A stretch of 64,000 nt of DNA from Oceanomicrobium pacificus (GCF_009833495.1 NZ_WUWG01000003.1:372001-436000), one strand, 5' to 3'. Numbered from the stretch's first letter, positions 44,591-54,317 are shown. The notes: generated from the letters alone by a model not told the origin. Translations and numbers: made by a program.

Positions 44591-45505
44591 ATGCAGGACG
44601 AGTTCATCGACGAATCCGATCATGCGGCGACCCGTGGTGGTCTCGGCGGGCTGATGGTGACGGCCGCCCGCTTCGGGCTGGCCATCCTGTCGGTCAGTCT
44701 GGTTGTGGGAATTGTGATCTGGTCATACCGGCTCGGCGTGCGCGACGCGTCCGAATTGCCGGTGATCCGCGCCGCCGAGGGGCCGGCGCGCGAGCGCCCG
44801 ATCGACCCGGGTGGCACGCAAACGGCCAATCAGGGGCTCGCCGTCAACGATGTTCTGGCCTCCGACACGCCGCCGAGCGTGTCCGCGGACACGAGCACCG
44901 CTCCGGCGCCAACGGCTCTGGCGGAGGAAGATGTGCCCGGGGCCGCGCTCGACACGACCGTTCCGGTGCCGGTTCTGGCCAATCCGGACGAGGCGACGGC
45001 GAGCGCGACCGCAGCACTGGCCACCGCGTCCGGCCCCACGCCGCTCGAAGCTGAAGCGAGCGACAGTTCCGCGCTTGATGCGAGCGAGGCTGATGAAGAG
45101 GTGGTCGAGGTAACGCCAGATCCGCGCTTCCCGCGCCCGGTGTCGCGCCCGGCGACCCTGTCGGGCGGCGCGCCGGCCCAGCAGTCCGAAATTGCCAATC
45201 TGATCGCGGGAAATCTGGCCGAACCGGTGGCCGAGACCGGCACGGAAGTTCCGGCCGGTGACGCGCTGATCCAGATCGGCGCTTATGCGAGCGCCGATGT
45301 GGCCGATGCCCAGTGGGACCTGATCCGCCGCGAAAACAGCGATCTGCTCGGCTCGAAGGCCAAGATCATCGAGGAAACCCGCATCGGCGGGCAGACGCTC
45401 TTCCGCCTGCGGGCGCGTGGCTTTGCCTCCATGGCCGAAACCGAGGCCATCTGCGCGGCGCTTCAGGCGCGCAAGGTGCCCTGCATCGCGACGCGGGCCG
45501 AGTGA
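44591..45505 (+). CDS. SPOR domain cell-envelope protein
   Basis: A 304-residue protein with an N-terminal membrane helix (about residues 25-45: RFGLAILSVSLVVGIVIWS), a long disordered Ala/Thr/Glu-rich middle (residues 60-195) and a C-terminal SPOR domain (about 222-300) of the DALIQIGAYASADVADAQWDLIRREN type. SPOR domains bind denuded septal peptidoglycan, so the protein probably acts at the division site. It is placed between argS and nagZ, sharing one base with nagZ (TGATG). Confidence 0.9.
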   Translation: MQDEFIDESDHAATRGGLGGLMVTAARFGLAILSVSLVVGIVIWSYRLGVRDASELPVIRAAEGPARERPIDPGGTQTANQGLAVNDVLASDTPPSVSADTSTAPAPTALAEEDVPGAALDTTVPVPVLANPDEATASATAALATASGPTPLEAEASDSSALDASEADEEVVEVTPDPRFPRPVSRPATLSGGAPAQQSEIANLIAGNLAEPVAETGTEVPAGDALIQIGAYASADVADAQWDLIRRENSDLLGSKAKIIEETRIGGQTLFRLRARGFASMAETEAICAALQARKVPCIATRAE

Positions 45506-46518
45506 TGGCACCGCGGGCCGCCATATTCGGAACGAGCGGGCCCGACCTGACGCCGGACGAGGCCGCTTTCTTCCGGGATGCGGACCCTTGGGGGTTCATT
45601 CTCTTTGCCCGCAACATCGACACGCCCGCGCGCCTGACGCGTCTGACGGCTGACTTGCGCGACAGCGTGGGCCGCGATGCGCCGGTCCTGATCGATCAGG
45701 AAGGCGGGCGGGTGGCGCGGATGCGCGCGCCGCACTGGACGGAAGTGCCGCCCGCGCTCGACATGGCGGACATGTTTGCCGCCGAGCCGCAGAAACAGGC
45801 GGATGTGATGCGCGCCCGCGGCCGGTTGATCGCGGCCGAGTTGCGCGCGGTCGGCATTGACGTGAACTGCGCACCGCTCGCCGATGTGGCGCGCCCCGAG
45901 ACCCACGCCGTGCTGCGCAACCGCTGCTACGGCCATGACGCGGACACGGTCGCGCGGCTCGGTCGCGCGCTGGCCGAGGGGCAGGCGGAGGGCGGTGTCG
46001 CGTCGGTCCTGAAACATATGCCGGGGCAGGGGCGGGCCGATCTCGACAGCCATGCCGACCTGCCGCGGATCGAGACCGACCGCGCGACGCTGATGGCCGA
46101 GGATTTCGCACCGTTCCGGGCGCTGGCCGACCTGCCGATGGGCATGGTTGCCCACTGTGTCTACTCGGCGATCGACCCTGCGGCCCCGGCCAGCCAGTCG
46201 GCCCTGGTGACGGACCTGATCCGCGCCGATCTGGGTTTCAGCGGCCTGCTGATGACCGACGATATCGGGATGGGGGCTCTGTCCGGCACGGCAGGTGCCC
46301 GCAGCCGCCGCGCGCTCGCGGCCGGTCTCGACATGGCGCTCCATTGCAATGGCGAGATGCCCGAAATGGTCGATGTTGCCGACAACGTGCCGCGCCTCGC
46401 CGGTGTTGCGCTGGCGCGGGCCGATGCAGCGCTTGCCGCGCGCCCCGCAACGGGTGCCGATCCGGCCGAGGCCCGCGCATGTCTGGACGAGTTGACAGGG
46501 GAGAGCCACCATGCCTGA
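45505..46518 (+). CDS. nagZ: Beta-N-acetylhexosaminidase NagZ
   Basis: A 337-residue GH3 enzyme that removes N-acetylglucosamine from anhydromuropeptides during cell-wall recycling. Motifs: DQEGGRV at 64-70, the conserved KHMPGQGRADLDSH stretch (the family His/Asp catalytic pair) and the nucleophile region LMTDDIGMGAL. The ATG at 45505 overlaps the SPOR stop and no other start is needed. It overlaps scpA by eight bases. Confidence 0.94.
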   Translation: MAPRAAIFGTSGPDLTPDEAAFFRDADPWGFILFARNIDTPARLTRLTADLRDSVGRDAPVLIDQEGGRVARMRAPHWTEVPPALDMADMFAAEPQKQADVMRARGRLIAAELRAVGIDVNCAPLADVARPETHAVLRNRCYGHDADTVARLGRALAEGQAEGGVASVLKHMPGQGRADLDSHADLPRIETDRATLMAEDFAPFRALADLPMGMVAHCVYSAIDPAAPASQSALVTDLIRADLGFSGLLMTDDIGMGALSGTAGARSRRALAAGLDMALHCNGEMPEMVDVADNVPRLAGVALARADAALAARPATGADPAEARACLDELTGESHHA

Positions 46519-47338
46519 CGATCTGTCACCGCGCGACGCTGCGCTTGATTTCGACGGCGATGCCGCGCCCATCGTCGATGTCGAGGCCCGCCGCGCGTCC
46601 GAGGCGCTGCTCGTCGACGTGGACGGCTACGAGGGACCGCTCGACCTGCTGCTGACGCTCGCGCGCACCCAGAAGGTCGACCTGCGGCGCATCTCGATCC
46701 TGCAGCTGGCCGAGCAATATCTGAAATTCGTCGAGCAGGCGAAACGGCTCCGCATCGAACTGGCGGCGGACTATCTGGTGATGGCGGCCTGGCTGGCCTT
46801 CCTGAAATCGCGCCTTCTGCTGCCGCCCGATCCGGCTGACGAGGGCCCCTCGGGCGAGGAACTGGCCGCTCATCTGGCCTTCCAGCTTGAACGGTTGGAG
46901 GCGATGCGCCGCGCCGCCGCGCGGTTGATGGGCCGTGACCAGCTCGGCCGGGATTTCTTCGCGCGCGGCGAGACGGAGACCATGTCCCACCGCCGCAAGG
47001 TGACCTATTCGGCGACGCTTCTCGACCTGATGCAGGCCTATGCGCGGATCAAGACGCGCGATGATTTCGAGCCCTTGCACCTGAAACGCGACAAGGTCCT
47101 GACGATGGAGCAGGCGCTTGACCGGATGAAGGGGCTGATCGGGCACGCCATCGACTGGGGCGACCTGTCGCAATATCTGCCCGACGCCTGGACCAAGGAC
47201 CCGAAGGAGCGCCGGTCGGCCATGGCGGCGACCTTCGCCGCGTCGCTCGAACTGGTCAAATCGGGCGATCTGGAAATCCGGCAGGCCGAAACTTTCGCCC
47301 CGATCCAGTTGCGCCGCAAAGGAGGACGCGATGCCTGA
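46511..47338 (+). CDS. scpA: Segregation and condensation protein A
   Basis: A 275-residue kleisin. Family signals: VDGYEGPLDLLLTLARTQKVDLRRISILQLAEQYL near the N-terminus and AADYLVMAAWLAFLKSRLLLP. It bridges the SMC head domains and, with ScpB, forms the condensin-like complex that segregates the chromosome. Starts MPDDLSPRD, overlapping nagZ by eight bases, and its end overlaps scpB by eight. Confidence 0.94.
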   Translation: MPDDLSPRDAALDFDGDAAPIVDVEARRASEALLVDVDGYEGPLDLLLTLARTQKVDLRRISILQLAEQYLKFVEQAKRLRIELAADYLVMAAWLAFLKSRLLLPPDPADEGPSGEELAAHLAFQLERLEAMRRAAARLMGRDQLGRDFFARGETETMSHRRKVTYSATLLDLMQAYARIKTRDDFEPLHLKRDKVLTMEQALDRMKGLIGHAIDWGDLSQYLPDAWTKDPKERRSAMAATFAASLELVKSGDLEIRQAETFAPIQLRRKGGRDA

Positions 47339-48023
47339 CGATCTCAATCCGAACGCAACGGCTGAAGCGGGTTCGACCGATACGGCCTCGCTCTTTGCCG
47401 CCCCGCCGATGGGCGAACAGGAACGGATGGTCGAGGCGCTGCTCTTTGCCTCCGCCCAGCCCATGTCGGTGCGCGAACTGGCCGCGCGGATGCCGCATGG
47501 CTGCGACCCGGCGGAGGCCATCGTGCACCTGCGCAAGCGCTACGAGGGGCGCGGTGTGAAGCTCGTCCGCGTCGACGATGCTTTCGCCTTCCGCACCGCG
47601 GCCGATCTGGGCTTCCTGATGAGCCGCGAGACCGAGGAGAAACGCAAGCTATCGCGGGCCGCGATCGAGACGCTGGCGATCATCGCCTATCACCAGCCCG
47701 TCACCCGCGCCGAGATCGAGGAAATCCGCGGCGTGTCCGTGTCGCGCGGCACGATCGACCTGCTGCTGGAACTGGAATGGATCCGCATCGGGCGGCGGCG
47801 GATGACGCCGGGCCGGCCCGTGACTTTCGTCGTCACACAGCATTTCCTTGATCATTTCGGGCTGGAAACGCCGAAAGACCTGCCGGGTGTGCAGGAATTG
47901 CGCGCCGCCGGTCTGCTCGACAACCGCCCGCCGCCGGGCATGTCACCGACGGGCGAGGCCCCGCTCGGGGATGATGCGGACGAGGTGGACGAGGACGAGG
48001 ATCAGGACGAACTGTTCGAGTGA
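47331..48023 (+). CDS. scpB: Segregation and condensation protein B
   Basis: A 230-residue ScpB with the winged-helix repeats: MVEALLFASAQPMSVRELAARMP, and LSRAAIETLAIIAYHQPVTRAEIEEIRGV, followed by GRPVTFVVTQHFLDHFGLETPKDLP. It dimerises and binds ScpA. The C-terminus is a run of acidic residues (DDADEVDEDEDQDELFE). It ends seven bases before the convergent dcd gene. Confidence 0.94.
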   Translation: MPDDLNPNATAEAGSTDTASLFAAPPMGEQERMVEALLFASAQPMSVRELAARMPHGCDPAEAIVHLRKRYEGRGVKLVRVDDAFAFRTAADLGFLMSRETEEKRKLSRAAIETLAIIAYHQPVTRAEIEEIRGVSVSRGTIDLLLELEWIRIGRRRMTPGRPVTFVVTQHFLDHFGLETPKDLPGVQELRAAGLLDNRPPPGMSPTGEAPLGDDADEVDEDEDQDELFE

Positions 48024-48029
48024 GGCCCG

Positions 48030-49124
48030 TCAGGACGCCGGCGGCGTCTTGAAATGTTTGGACAGTTTGAGCCCCTGGCCCTGATAGTTTGACCCCATGT
48101 CGGCGCCGTAAAGAATGTCCGGCCGCTCCAGCATCCGCTCATAGACCAGCCGCCCGACATCCTGCCCGTGCTCCAGCACGAAGGGCGCTTCATGGCAGCG
48201 CACCTCCAGCACCCCGCGTGACCCGCTGCCGCCGGCGGCGGCATGTCCGAAACCGGGGTCGAAGAAGCCAGCATAGTGAACGCGGAACTCGCCGACGAGC
48301 GCCAGATAGGGCGCCATCTCGGCTGCGCAATCGGGCGGCACATGCACGGCTTCCCGGCTGACGAGGATATAGAAGGCACCCGGGTCGAGCACCACATGTC
48401 CGCGCGGTGCGGTCACCGGCTCCCAGAAGTCGGCCGGGTCGTAATGGCCGATCAGGTCAAGATCGATGAGGCCGGTATGCGGTTTTGCGCGGTAACCCAC
48501 GACATCGCCGATCGCGTCGGACAGGTCGACGGAAAAGCCGAGACCGTCATCGATATGGGCGGGGCCGTTGACGAGCTGTTCGGCGGCATTCAGCGCCCGC
48601 AGCTCATCGTCGGAATAGACCGCCTGGCCACGGCGGAACCGGATCTGGTTGAGCCGCATGCCGGGGCGGGCGAGGGCCGAGAAGGAGCGCGGCGAGATTT
48701 CTGCGAAAAGCGGACCCTGATAGCCCGCCTCGATCCGGTCGAACTCGGTCGCGCGGTCGGCGATGAGCCGGGTGAACAGGTCGAGCCGCCCGGTCGAGCT
48801 TTTGGCATTTGCCGCCGCCGACACGTCGCCGGGCAGCGCGAGGGCTTCCTGCAGTTCCACCAGATAGACGCAGCCCTTTTCGAGCACCGCCCCGCCGGAG
48901 AGGTCGATTTCGTGCATCTGGAACTCGGGCAGCCGGTCGGCCACGCGGCGGCCGGCGCCCGGCAGGAACGAGGCCCGCACGCGCCAGGCGCGCTGTCCGA
49001 GCCGCAGGTCGAGGCTCGCGGGCTGGATCTGGGCGTCGATGATCGGGGTGTCGGCCCGGATCTCGCCTTCGGCGATCATCCGGCGCAAGGTCTGCGAGGG
49101 CAGGACGCCGTGGCGTTCTGTCAT
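48030..49124 (-). CDS. dcd: 2'-deoxycytidine 5'-triphosphate deaminase, long tandem form
   Basis: A 364-residue dCTP deaminase of the long form found in alphaproteobacteria, about twice the classical Dcd length. Two dUTPase-like halves can be seen: the first with IDAQIQPASLDLRLG, AANAKSSTGRLDLFTRLI and ISPRSFSALARPGMRLNQIRF; the second with LDPGAFYILVSREAVHVPPD and GEFRVHYAGFFDPGFG. The active site appears to be in the first half. It makes dUTP from dCTP. ATG at 49124 is chosen over a reading that would pass through the tRNA. It follows tRNA-Pro. Confidence 0.9.
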   Translation of the reverse strand: MTERHGVLPSQTLRRMIAEGEIRADTPIIDAQIQPASLDLRLGQRAWRVRASFLPGAGRRVADRLPEFQMHEIDLSGGAVLEKGCVYLVELQEALALPGDVSAAANAKSSTGRLDLFTRLIADRATEFDRIEAGYQGPLFAEISPRSFSALARPGMRLNQIRFRRGQAVYSDDELRALNAAEQLVNGPAHIDDGLGFSVDLSDAIGDVVGYRAKPHTGLIDLDLIGHYDPADFWEPVTAPRGHVVLDPGAFYILVSREAVHVPPDCAAEMAPYLALVGEFRVHYAGFFDPGFGHAAAGGSGSRGVLEVRCHEAPFVLEHGQDVGRLVYERMLERPDILYGADMGSNYQGQGLKLSKHFKTPPAS

Positions 49125-49165
49125 GTCGGTCTCCGCTGCAAGGATTGGCCAGCCAGACGGGGAGA

Positions 49166-49242
49166 TGGTCGGGCTAGCGGGATTCGAACCCACGACCTTT
49201 CGTCCCCCAGACGAACGCGCTACCAAACTGCGCTATAGCCCG
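49166..49242 (-). tRNA. tRNA-Pro(GGG)
   Basis: On the minus strand the cloverleaf is complete: acceptor CGGGCTA / TAGCCCG (seven pairs), a D arm with GCGC...GCGC, the anticodon stem TTCGT/ACGAA around loop CTGGGGG (anticodon GGG), and T arm GTGGG-TTCGAAT-CCCGC. The discriminator A and an encoded CCA end are present. It lies between the merR-type gene and dcd. Confidence 0.95.
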
Positions 49243-49304
49243 ACTGAGGCGTGTTATATCCGGCTGGCCGCCCGTGGCAAGGTCGAAAGCGCGGGCGGCC
49301 GGTT

Positions 49305-49814
49305 TCATTTTCGCATTTCGTCGCGCAGCGCTTCGAGCCCGCGGATCACCTCTTCGAGACGGGCCTTCTGCTCGGCCGGCAGCGCGGCGGCTTCGGCCTT
49401 TGCGGCCGCTTGTGGCTCGTCCAGAAAGCTGGGCTGGGTCATTTCGGGTTCCATGGCGATTTCCTCGACGGTGGGGGACGGGTCGGAGGCGGGGGCCGGC
49501 GCCGCAGGTGCAGGCGCAGCCGGTGCATCGTCGGGGGCCGAACCTTCGGCACCGAGCGTGATGATGTGGCGCTGGCCCTTGTCTTTGAAGACCTTCTGCA
49601 CGCCCTTGATCGTCAGCCCCTCGGTATAGAGGAGCGTCTGGATGCCGCGCAGCAGGTTCACATCTTCGGGCCGGTAATAGCGCCGCCCGCCGCCGCGTTT
49701 CACGGGGCGGATCTGGCTGAACTTGCTTTCCCAGAACCGGAGCACATGGGCAGGCACGTCCAGCGTCTCGGACACTTCGGAGATGGTCCGGAACGCCTGG
49801 CTGGATTTTTCCAT
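49305..49814 (-). CDS. MerR family transcriptional regulator
   Basis: A 169-residue regulator. The N-terminal MerR winged helix-turn-helix (about residues 8-75) includes [61 protein letters not shown]. The rest is Ala/Pro-rich then a helical C-terminal segment, with no metal-binding cysteines. It is eight bases downstream of ihfA, the standard arrangement in Rhodobacterales; the target genes are unknown. Confidence 0.92.
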   Translation of the reverse strand: MEKSSQAFRTISEVSETLDVPAHVLRFWESKFSQIRPVKRGGGRRYYRPEDVNLLRGIQTLLYTEGLTIKGVQKVFKDKGQRHIITLGAEGSAPDDAPAAPAPAAPAPASDPSPTVEEIAMEPEMTQPSFLDEPQAAAKAEAAALPAEQKARLEEVIRGLEALRDEMRK

Positions 49815-49822
49815 CGCCGGCC

Positions 49823-50125
49823 TCAGCTCTTGTTGCCGGCGTCGACCCGCTCTTTCATGAGGTGGGACGGGCGGAACGTCAGAACCCGCCGCGGCTCAAT
49901 CGGAACCTCTTCACCGGTCTTGGGATTGCGCCCGACACGGGCGTTCTTGGAGCGGACGGAAAAGGTTCCGAAGGACGAAACCTTGACGCTTTCACCGTTG
50001 ACCAGCGCATCCGACATATGGCGGATGACGCTTTCGACCAGATCGGCGGATTCGTTTCTCGACAGCCCCACTTCGCGAAACACGGCCTCGCTGAGGTCCA
50101 TGCGCGTCAAAGTACCTTCACTCAT
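49823..50125 (-). CDS. ihfA: Integration host factor subunit alpha
   Basis: A 100-residue DNA-bending protein. The ATG at 50125 begins [26 protein letters not shown], and the beta-arm motif with [26 protein letters not shown] is intact, including the intercalating Pro in the arm. IHF (with IhfB) shapes DNA for transcription and recombination. A longer reading by 20 residues lacks support. It sits after fabH, 87 bases away, and before merR. Confidence 0.94.
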   Translation of the reverse strand: MSEGTLTRMDLSEAVFREVGLSRNESADLVESVIRHMSDALVNGESVKVSSFGTFSVRSKNARVGRNPKTGEEVPIEPRRVLTFRPSHLMKERVDAGNKS

Positions 50126-50212
50126 ATCGATACCTCCCGATACGGGAAAACGATATTGGGTTTCATGAAAGAGAGTCAATAACAACGGCTTGCACGCCGT
50201 CGTTCAAATCCC

Positions 50213-51190
50213 TTACCAGCGGATTGTCGCCGCTCCCCAGGCAAGGCCGCCGCCGATCGCTTCCATCAGCATCACGTCGCCGCGCTTGATCCGCCCTGCC
50301 GCATGCGCGGTGGAGAGGGCAAGCGGGATGGATGCAGCGGACGTATTGCCGTGATCCTGCACCGTGACCACCACCTTTTCCATCGGGATGCCCATCTTTG
50401 CGGCCATCCGGCTGATGATCCGCAGGTTGGCCTGATGGGGCACCACCACATCGACATCGGCCGAGGTCAGGCCAGCGGCTTCAAGCGCCGCTTCACCGCA
50501 GGCGGCGAGCTTCGAGACCGCATGTTTGAAGACCTCCTGGCCCTCCATTTTCAGCACGCCCGCGGTCTGGGTGGAGGAGACGCCGCCGTCGACATAGAGG
50601 AGGCTGTTATACTGGCCGTCGGAATGAAGGTCCGTCGACAGGATGCCGCGATCCTCCGGCCCGCCCGTGCCCTCCTGTGCCTCCAGGATCAGCGCGCCCG
50701 CGCCGTCACCGAAGAGCACGCAGGTGCTGCGGTCGGTCCAGTCCATGATCCGGGAAAAGGTTTCCGCGCCGATCACCATGACGCGCCGCGCCTGGCCGGA
50801 CACGATGAGCGCATTGGCATTGGCGAGCGCATAAAGGAATCCCGCGCAGACCGCATGGATGTCGAAGGCGAAACCGGACGTCATGCCGATGGCCGCCTGC
50901 ACGCGCGTCGCGGTGGAGGGGAAGGTCTGGTCGGGTGTGGCGGTGGCCAGCACCAGCGCGTCGATCTCCGATCCGTCGATACCTGCGTTCGACAGGGCCG
51001 CGCGGGCGGCATGGATCGCAAGATCGGAGGTCAGTTCCCCGTCGGCCGCGAAATGGCGGCGTTCGATCCCTGTCCGCGCCCTGATCCACTCGTCCGATGT
51101 GTCCAGCGTTGCCTCAAACTCGGCATTCTCGACGACACGTTCGGGCAGGTAATGCCCGCAGGAGAGCGGAACGGCGCGGATCGGTTTCAT
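50213..51190 (-). CDS. fabH: 3-oxoacyl-ACP synthase III (FabH)
   Basis: A 325-residue KAS III that starts fatty-acid synthesis by condensing acetyl-CoA with malonyl-ACP. The catalytic triad is Cys115 in [13 protein letters not shown], the His in [11 protein letters not shown] near residue 253, and the Asn in [15 protein letters not shown] near 283. Its start overlaps the plsX stop by four bases. Confidence 0.96.
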   Translation of the reverse strand: MKPIRAVPLSCGHYLPERVVENAEFEATLDTSDEWIRARTGIERRHFAADGELTSDLAIHAARAALSNAGIDGSEIDALVLATATPDQTFPSTATRVQAAIGMTSGFAFDIHAVCAGFLYALANANALIVSGQARRVMVIGAETFSRIMDWTDRSTCVLFGDGAGALILEAQEGTGGPEDRGILSTDLHSDGQYNSLLYVDGGVSSTQTAGVLKMEGQEVFKHAVSKLAACGEAALEAAGLTSADVDVVVPHQANLRIISRMAAKMGIPMEKVVVTVQDHGNTSAASIPLALSTAHAAGRIKRGDVMLMEAIGGGLAWGAATIRW

Positions 51191-52338
51191 GGGGCCTCGT
51201 CTGCTTTCGGACCGGTCCCCTCTGTCTGATCCGGCGGTTCTGCCGCCGGGTCTTCGTCGGGCCGGTCTTCTGATATGACTGCAAGTCCGCTGGCCACACG
51301 GGCCGCGAGCTTGTCTGAAAATCCGGATTGTGCCAGCCGGAAGGCCAGCTTGATGGCGGCCGAGACGCCCGTCGCGTCGGCCCCGCCATGCGATTTGACC
51401 ACGATACCGTTGAGGCCGAGGAACACCCCGCCATTGACCCGGCGCGGGTCGATGCGCTTTTGCAGCCGCCGCAGAGAGGTCAGCGCGAACAGCGCTCCGA
51501 TGCGCGACAGCGGCGAATATTGGAACGCATCGCGCAGCATCCGCGAGATCATCTTGGCGGTGCCTTCGGCGGTCTTGATCGCGACATTGCCGGTAAATCC
51601 GTCGGTCACGATGATGTCGACCTTGCCGGACGGCATGTCCGTTCCCTCGACATAGCCGATATAGTCGAAGTCGGACCGGTCCGCGATGCCGGCGATCAGT
51701 TCGGCGGCCTCGTGCAACTCGCTCCGGCCCTTGTGATCCTCGGTCCCGACATTCAGGAGCCCGACGCGCGGGCGCTTGATGCCGAACCCGTTGCGCGCAT
51801 AGGAGGCGCCCATAACCGCATAGGTCATCAGATCCTGCGCGTCGGCACGGATATCGGCGCCCACGTCGAGCATGATCGCGTAGCCCGCCTCGTTGCGGGA
51901 CGGCCAGAGGATCGCAATGGCAGGGCGGTTGACGCCGGGCACCTTGCGCAGGGCCAGCATCGACATGGCCATCAGTGCGCCGGTATTGCCGCAGGACACG
52001 GCAACGGTAGCCTCTCCGGCAGATACGGCGTCGAGCGCGCCGCGCATGCTCGACTCCTTGCCGCTGCGCAGCGCGCGGGACGGTTTCTCGTCCATCGCGA
52101 TGACGCGGGTCGTGTGGCGGATTTCGGTGCGCGCAGCCAAAGCGGGCCGCTTCTTCAGAAGCGGCCCGATCTGTTCTTCGTCCCCATGGACGAGAAAGCG
52201 GATAGCGTCATTTTTCTGGGCCGACTTCTGCATGCCGCCGATCACGGCGGCCACGCCTTTGTCGCCTCCCATCGCATCGATGGAAATCACGACACTTCTG
52301 TCGCCCGTCGGTTCTGCCCGGTCATCCGTCTCCGTCAT
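51187..52338 (-). CDS. plsX: Phosphate acyltransferase PlsX
   Basis: A 383-residue PlsX that makes acyl-phosphate from acyl-ACP for phospholipid synthesis. Recognisable: [57 protein letters not shown] and [20 protein letters not shown]. The C-terminus has a Glu/Pro-rich tail ([12 protein letters not shown]). Gene order rpmF-plsX-fabH is the classic lipid/ribosome operon; rpmF is 24 bases upstream. Confidence 0.96.
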   Translation of the reverse strand: MTETDDRAEPTGDRSVVISIDAMGGDKGVAAVIGGMQKSAQKNDAIRFLVHGDEEQIGPLLKKRPALAARTEIRHTTRVIAMDEKPSRALRSGKESSMRGALDAVSAGEATVAVSCGNTGALMAMSMLALRKVPGVNRPAIAILWPSRNEAGYAIMLDVGADIRADAQDLMTYAVMGASYARNGFGIKRPRVGLLNVGTEDHKGRSELHEAAELIAGIADRSDFDYIGYVEGTDMPSGKVDIIVTDGFTGNVAIKTAEGTAKMISRMLRDAFQYSPLSRIGALFALTSLRRLQKRIDPRRVNGGVFLGLNGIVVKSHGGADATGVSAAIKLAFRLAQSGFSDKLAARVASGLAVISEDRPDEDPAAEPPDQTEGTGPKADEAP

Positions 52339-52362
52339 ACCGGAACAGTCCCGTCAGCCAGA

Positions 52363-52569
52363 TTATGCCGCGTCTTCGTCCAGGTCGACCAGATCGGCCG
52401 AAGCGACGACTTCACGGTCGGCATAGTGACCGCAGGCGCCGCAGACGTGATGCGGACGCTTCAGTTCGCCGCAGTTGGGGCATTCGTTGGGGTTGCCAGC
52501 CACGAGCGCATCGTGGGCACGGCGCATACCACGCTTGGAGCGGGTGATCTTACTCTTAGGGACAGCCAT
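52363..52569 (-). CDS. rpmF: 50S ribosomal protein L32
   Basis: A 68-residue L32: [20 protein letters not shown], with four cysteines in [22 protein letters not shown] (two CxxC) that bind zinc. It has the usual C-terminal acidic tail. GAGG precedes the start at seven bases. A GGGGCC/GGCCCC hairpin is in the leader. Confidence 0.97.
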   Translation of the reverse strand: MAVPKSKITRSKRGMRRAHDALVAGNPNECPNCGELKRPHHVCGACGHYADREVVASADLVDLDEDAA

Positions 52570-52590
52570 ATCTAGACCTCAAGCATTTTT

Positions 52591-52604
52591 GGGGCCCAGG
52601 CCCC
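52591..52604. repeat. Inverted repeat in the rpmF leader
   Basis: GGGGCC-CA-GGCCCC (six-base-pair stem) lies 22 bases upstream of the rpmF ATG. It would form a stable hairpin in the mRNA leader, just before the ribosome binding site. No long T run follows on the minus strand. A regulatory role is conjectural. Confidence 0.4.
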
Positions 52605-52724
52605 TCTTTGCCGGTGCCACAAGCATCGCGCAAGCGTGGCGCGACATCCCGTGGGAAACCGAACAGGAAACGAAGCCGGGAAAATAGCGATATTGGCGGG
52701 GTCCGCAAGTCTTTTCTGACGATT

Positions 52725-53318
52725 TCATGAACCGCCCTCCAACTTGCTTTTCAGCGCCGCCAGTCCGGCAAATGGTTTGGCATCATCATCGGTCATCGGC
52801 GTGACGCCGGGCGCGGCGAACTGGGCGTCCTCGAGGCGCGCACCGGGCACGCGCGGATAGTCGGGCAGGGCCAGCGCCAGCGCTTCCATCGCCACCAGAC
52901 CAAGGTCGATCCGCTCGCCCAGCGGCTCCAGATCGATATCCTCGTCGGTCAGTTCGACCTCCAGATCCGTCGCGTCTGCCATCGCATCGGGCTGGTAGAT
53001 CCGGCTCACGCCCGTGTCGACGCGGGTCTTGACCGGTTCGCCCGTGACCACGCAGGCCTGTACGACGGTCGCCCCCAGATTGCCCTTCAGCCGCCAGCCC
53101 TTGCGCCCGGAGGGGCGGATATGGCCCTCGAACCGCATCTTGCGGACCGAATCGGCACCCAGAACGTCCGCCAGCGCGCGTTCCTCGTCCGCGGTCGGCT
53201 TCAGATCGAACACATGCTCGCCATTGGAGCGCAACCGTGCCACATCCAGCGGCCGGCTGAATTCCGGTGTTTCTGAGGGGAAATCGGGCGTTTTTGCCAT
53301 AGGGTTCTGACCGGTCAT
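52725..53318 (-). CDS. DUF177 (YceD-like) domain protein
   Basis: A protein of about 197 residues with the DUF177 signature LGATVVQACVVTGEPVKTRVDTGVSRIY followed by the acidic DLEVELTDEDIDLEPLGERIDLGLVAMEALALALPDYP. The YceD family lies next to rpmF in many bacteria and in plants affects 23S rRNA processing. Three starts are possible (GTG 53333, ATG 53318, ATG 53300) with weak ribosome sites; I use 53318. It is 155 bases upstream of rpmF on the same strand. Confidence 0.88.
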   Translation of the reverse strand: MTGQNPMAKTPDFPSETPEFSRPLDVARLRSNGEHVFDLKPTADEERALADVLGADSVRKMRFEGHIRPSGRKGWRLKGNLGATVVQACVVTGEPVKTRVDTGVSRIYQPDAMADATDLEVELTDEDIDLEPLGERIDLGLVAMEALALALPDYPRVPGARLEDAQFAAPGVTPMTDDDAKPFAGLAALKSKLEGGS

Positions 53319-53413
53319 TGGCGCGGGCCGCACCGCGCGGGCACAACCTCGTTCCTTGAATGTAGATCACGCAGGGGGTAGGTGAGCAAGAGCAACTTGG
53401 GTGACTGACGACG

Positions 53414-53878
53414 ATGATTCCGACGACGATCCGAAAATCCCTTCTGGCCGCCACACTCCTGTCGGGGGGGCTTCTGGCCGGCTGCGCGCCGACGAGCCAG
53501 GTGCACGGGTTCGTCCCCGACCGTTCGTTATTGCAGTCTCTCATCATCGGCGTGGACACGATCGAGTCGGTCGAGACCGAGATCGGCCGCCCGTCGAGCG
53601 CGGGCATCCTCGGCGACCGATCCTGGTACTATGTCGAAACGCGGATGGAGCAATATACCTACAATGCGCCACGTGTGGTCGACCGCCGAGTGGTGGAAAT
53701 CACCTTCGATCAGGCCGGCGTCATCCGCGGAATAAACGAATACGGGCTGGAAGACGGGCGGATCATCAATCTGACAACCCGCACCACCGAGGCCCGCGGC
53801 ACCGAGTCGAACATCCTCGGAGAGATCTTCGGCAATATCGGCAATATCGACCCGTCGCAGCTGCTCGCGGACCAGTAA
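53414..53878 (+). CDS. bamE: Outer membrane protein assembly factor BamE
   Basis: A 154-residue lipoprotein of the SmpA/OmlA/BamE family. Signal and lipobox: LLAATLLSGGLLAGC, lipidation expected on that Cys. The core is ETEIGRPSSAGILGDRSWYYVETRME and VVDRRVVEITFDQAGVI. It stabilises the BamABCDE complex that folds outer-membrane beta-barrels. Divergent from the DUF177 gene; msrB converges 28 bases downstream. Confidence 0.93.
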   Translation: MIPTTIRKSLLAATLLSGGLLAGCAPTSQVHGFVPDRSLLQSLIIGVDTIESVETEIGRPSSAGILGDRSWYYVETRMEQYTYNAPRVVDRRVVEITFDQAGVIRGINEYGLEDGRIINLTTRTTEARGTESNILGEIFGNIGNIDPSQLLADQ

Positions 53879-53906
53879 TCGCCAGCCGGAGGCATGCGCC
53901 GGCGGA

Positions 53907-54317
53907 TCAGTCCTCCGCCGGATCGAAGCGCATGACGCTGCCGTTCATGCAGTAGCGCAATCCGGTCGGGGCCGGTCCGTCGGGAAAGACATGGCCCAGA
54001 TGCGCGTCGCAGCGGCTGCAAAGCACTTCCGTACGGCGCATGAACCACGACCGGTCATCCTTCTCGTCGACCGCGTCGGCATCGACGGGCGCCGTAAAAC
54101 TCGGCCATCCTGTGCCGCTGTCGAACTTCGTAGACGCCTCGAAGAGCGGCTGGTCGCAGCACAGACACCGGAACAGGCCCGGTCCCTTGGGAAAATCGTC
54201 ATGCGTGAAGGCGCGTTCGGTGCCCTTGCGCCGCGCCACCTTGAAAGCGAGCGGCGAAAGCTGCGCTTTCCATTCCTCATCGGTCTTGACGATTTTTTCC
54301 CGTGCCTCCGTAGCCAT
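53907..54317 (-). CDS. msrB: Peptide-methionine (R)-S-oxide reductase MsrB
   Basis: A 136-residue MsrB that reduces methionine R-sulfoxide. The zinc cysteines are Cys51/Cys54 and Cys100/Cys103, the catalytic Cys is 123 in RYCMNGSVMRF, and GTGWPSF and LGHVFPDGP are present. The ATG at 54317 is preferred because a full AAGGAGG lies five bases before it; an upstream ATG at 54371 would add 18 residues. Confidence 0.96.
   Translation of the reverse strand: MATEAREKIVKTDEEWKAQLSPLAFKVARRKGTERAFTHDDFPKGPGLFRCLCCDQPLFEASTKFDSGTGWPSFTAPVDADAVDEKDDRSWFMRRTEVLCSRCDAHLGHVFPDGPAPTGLRYCMNGSVMRFDPAED

Noticed and set aside
48032-48048. GACGCC-GGC-GGCGTC palindrome as a terminator between scpB and dcd
   Set aside because: It lies inside the dcd coding end with only two T residues following; a short GC palindrome is expected by chance here.
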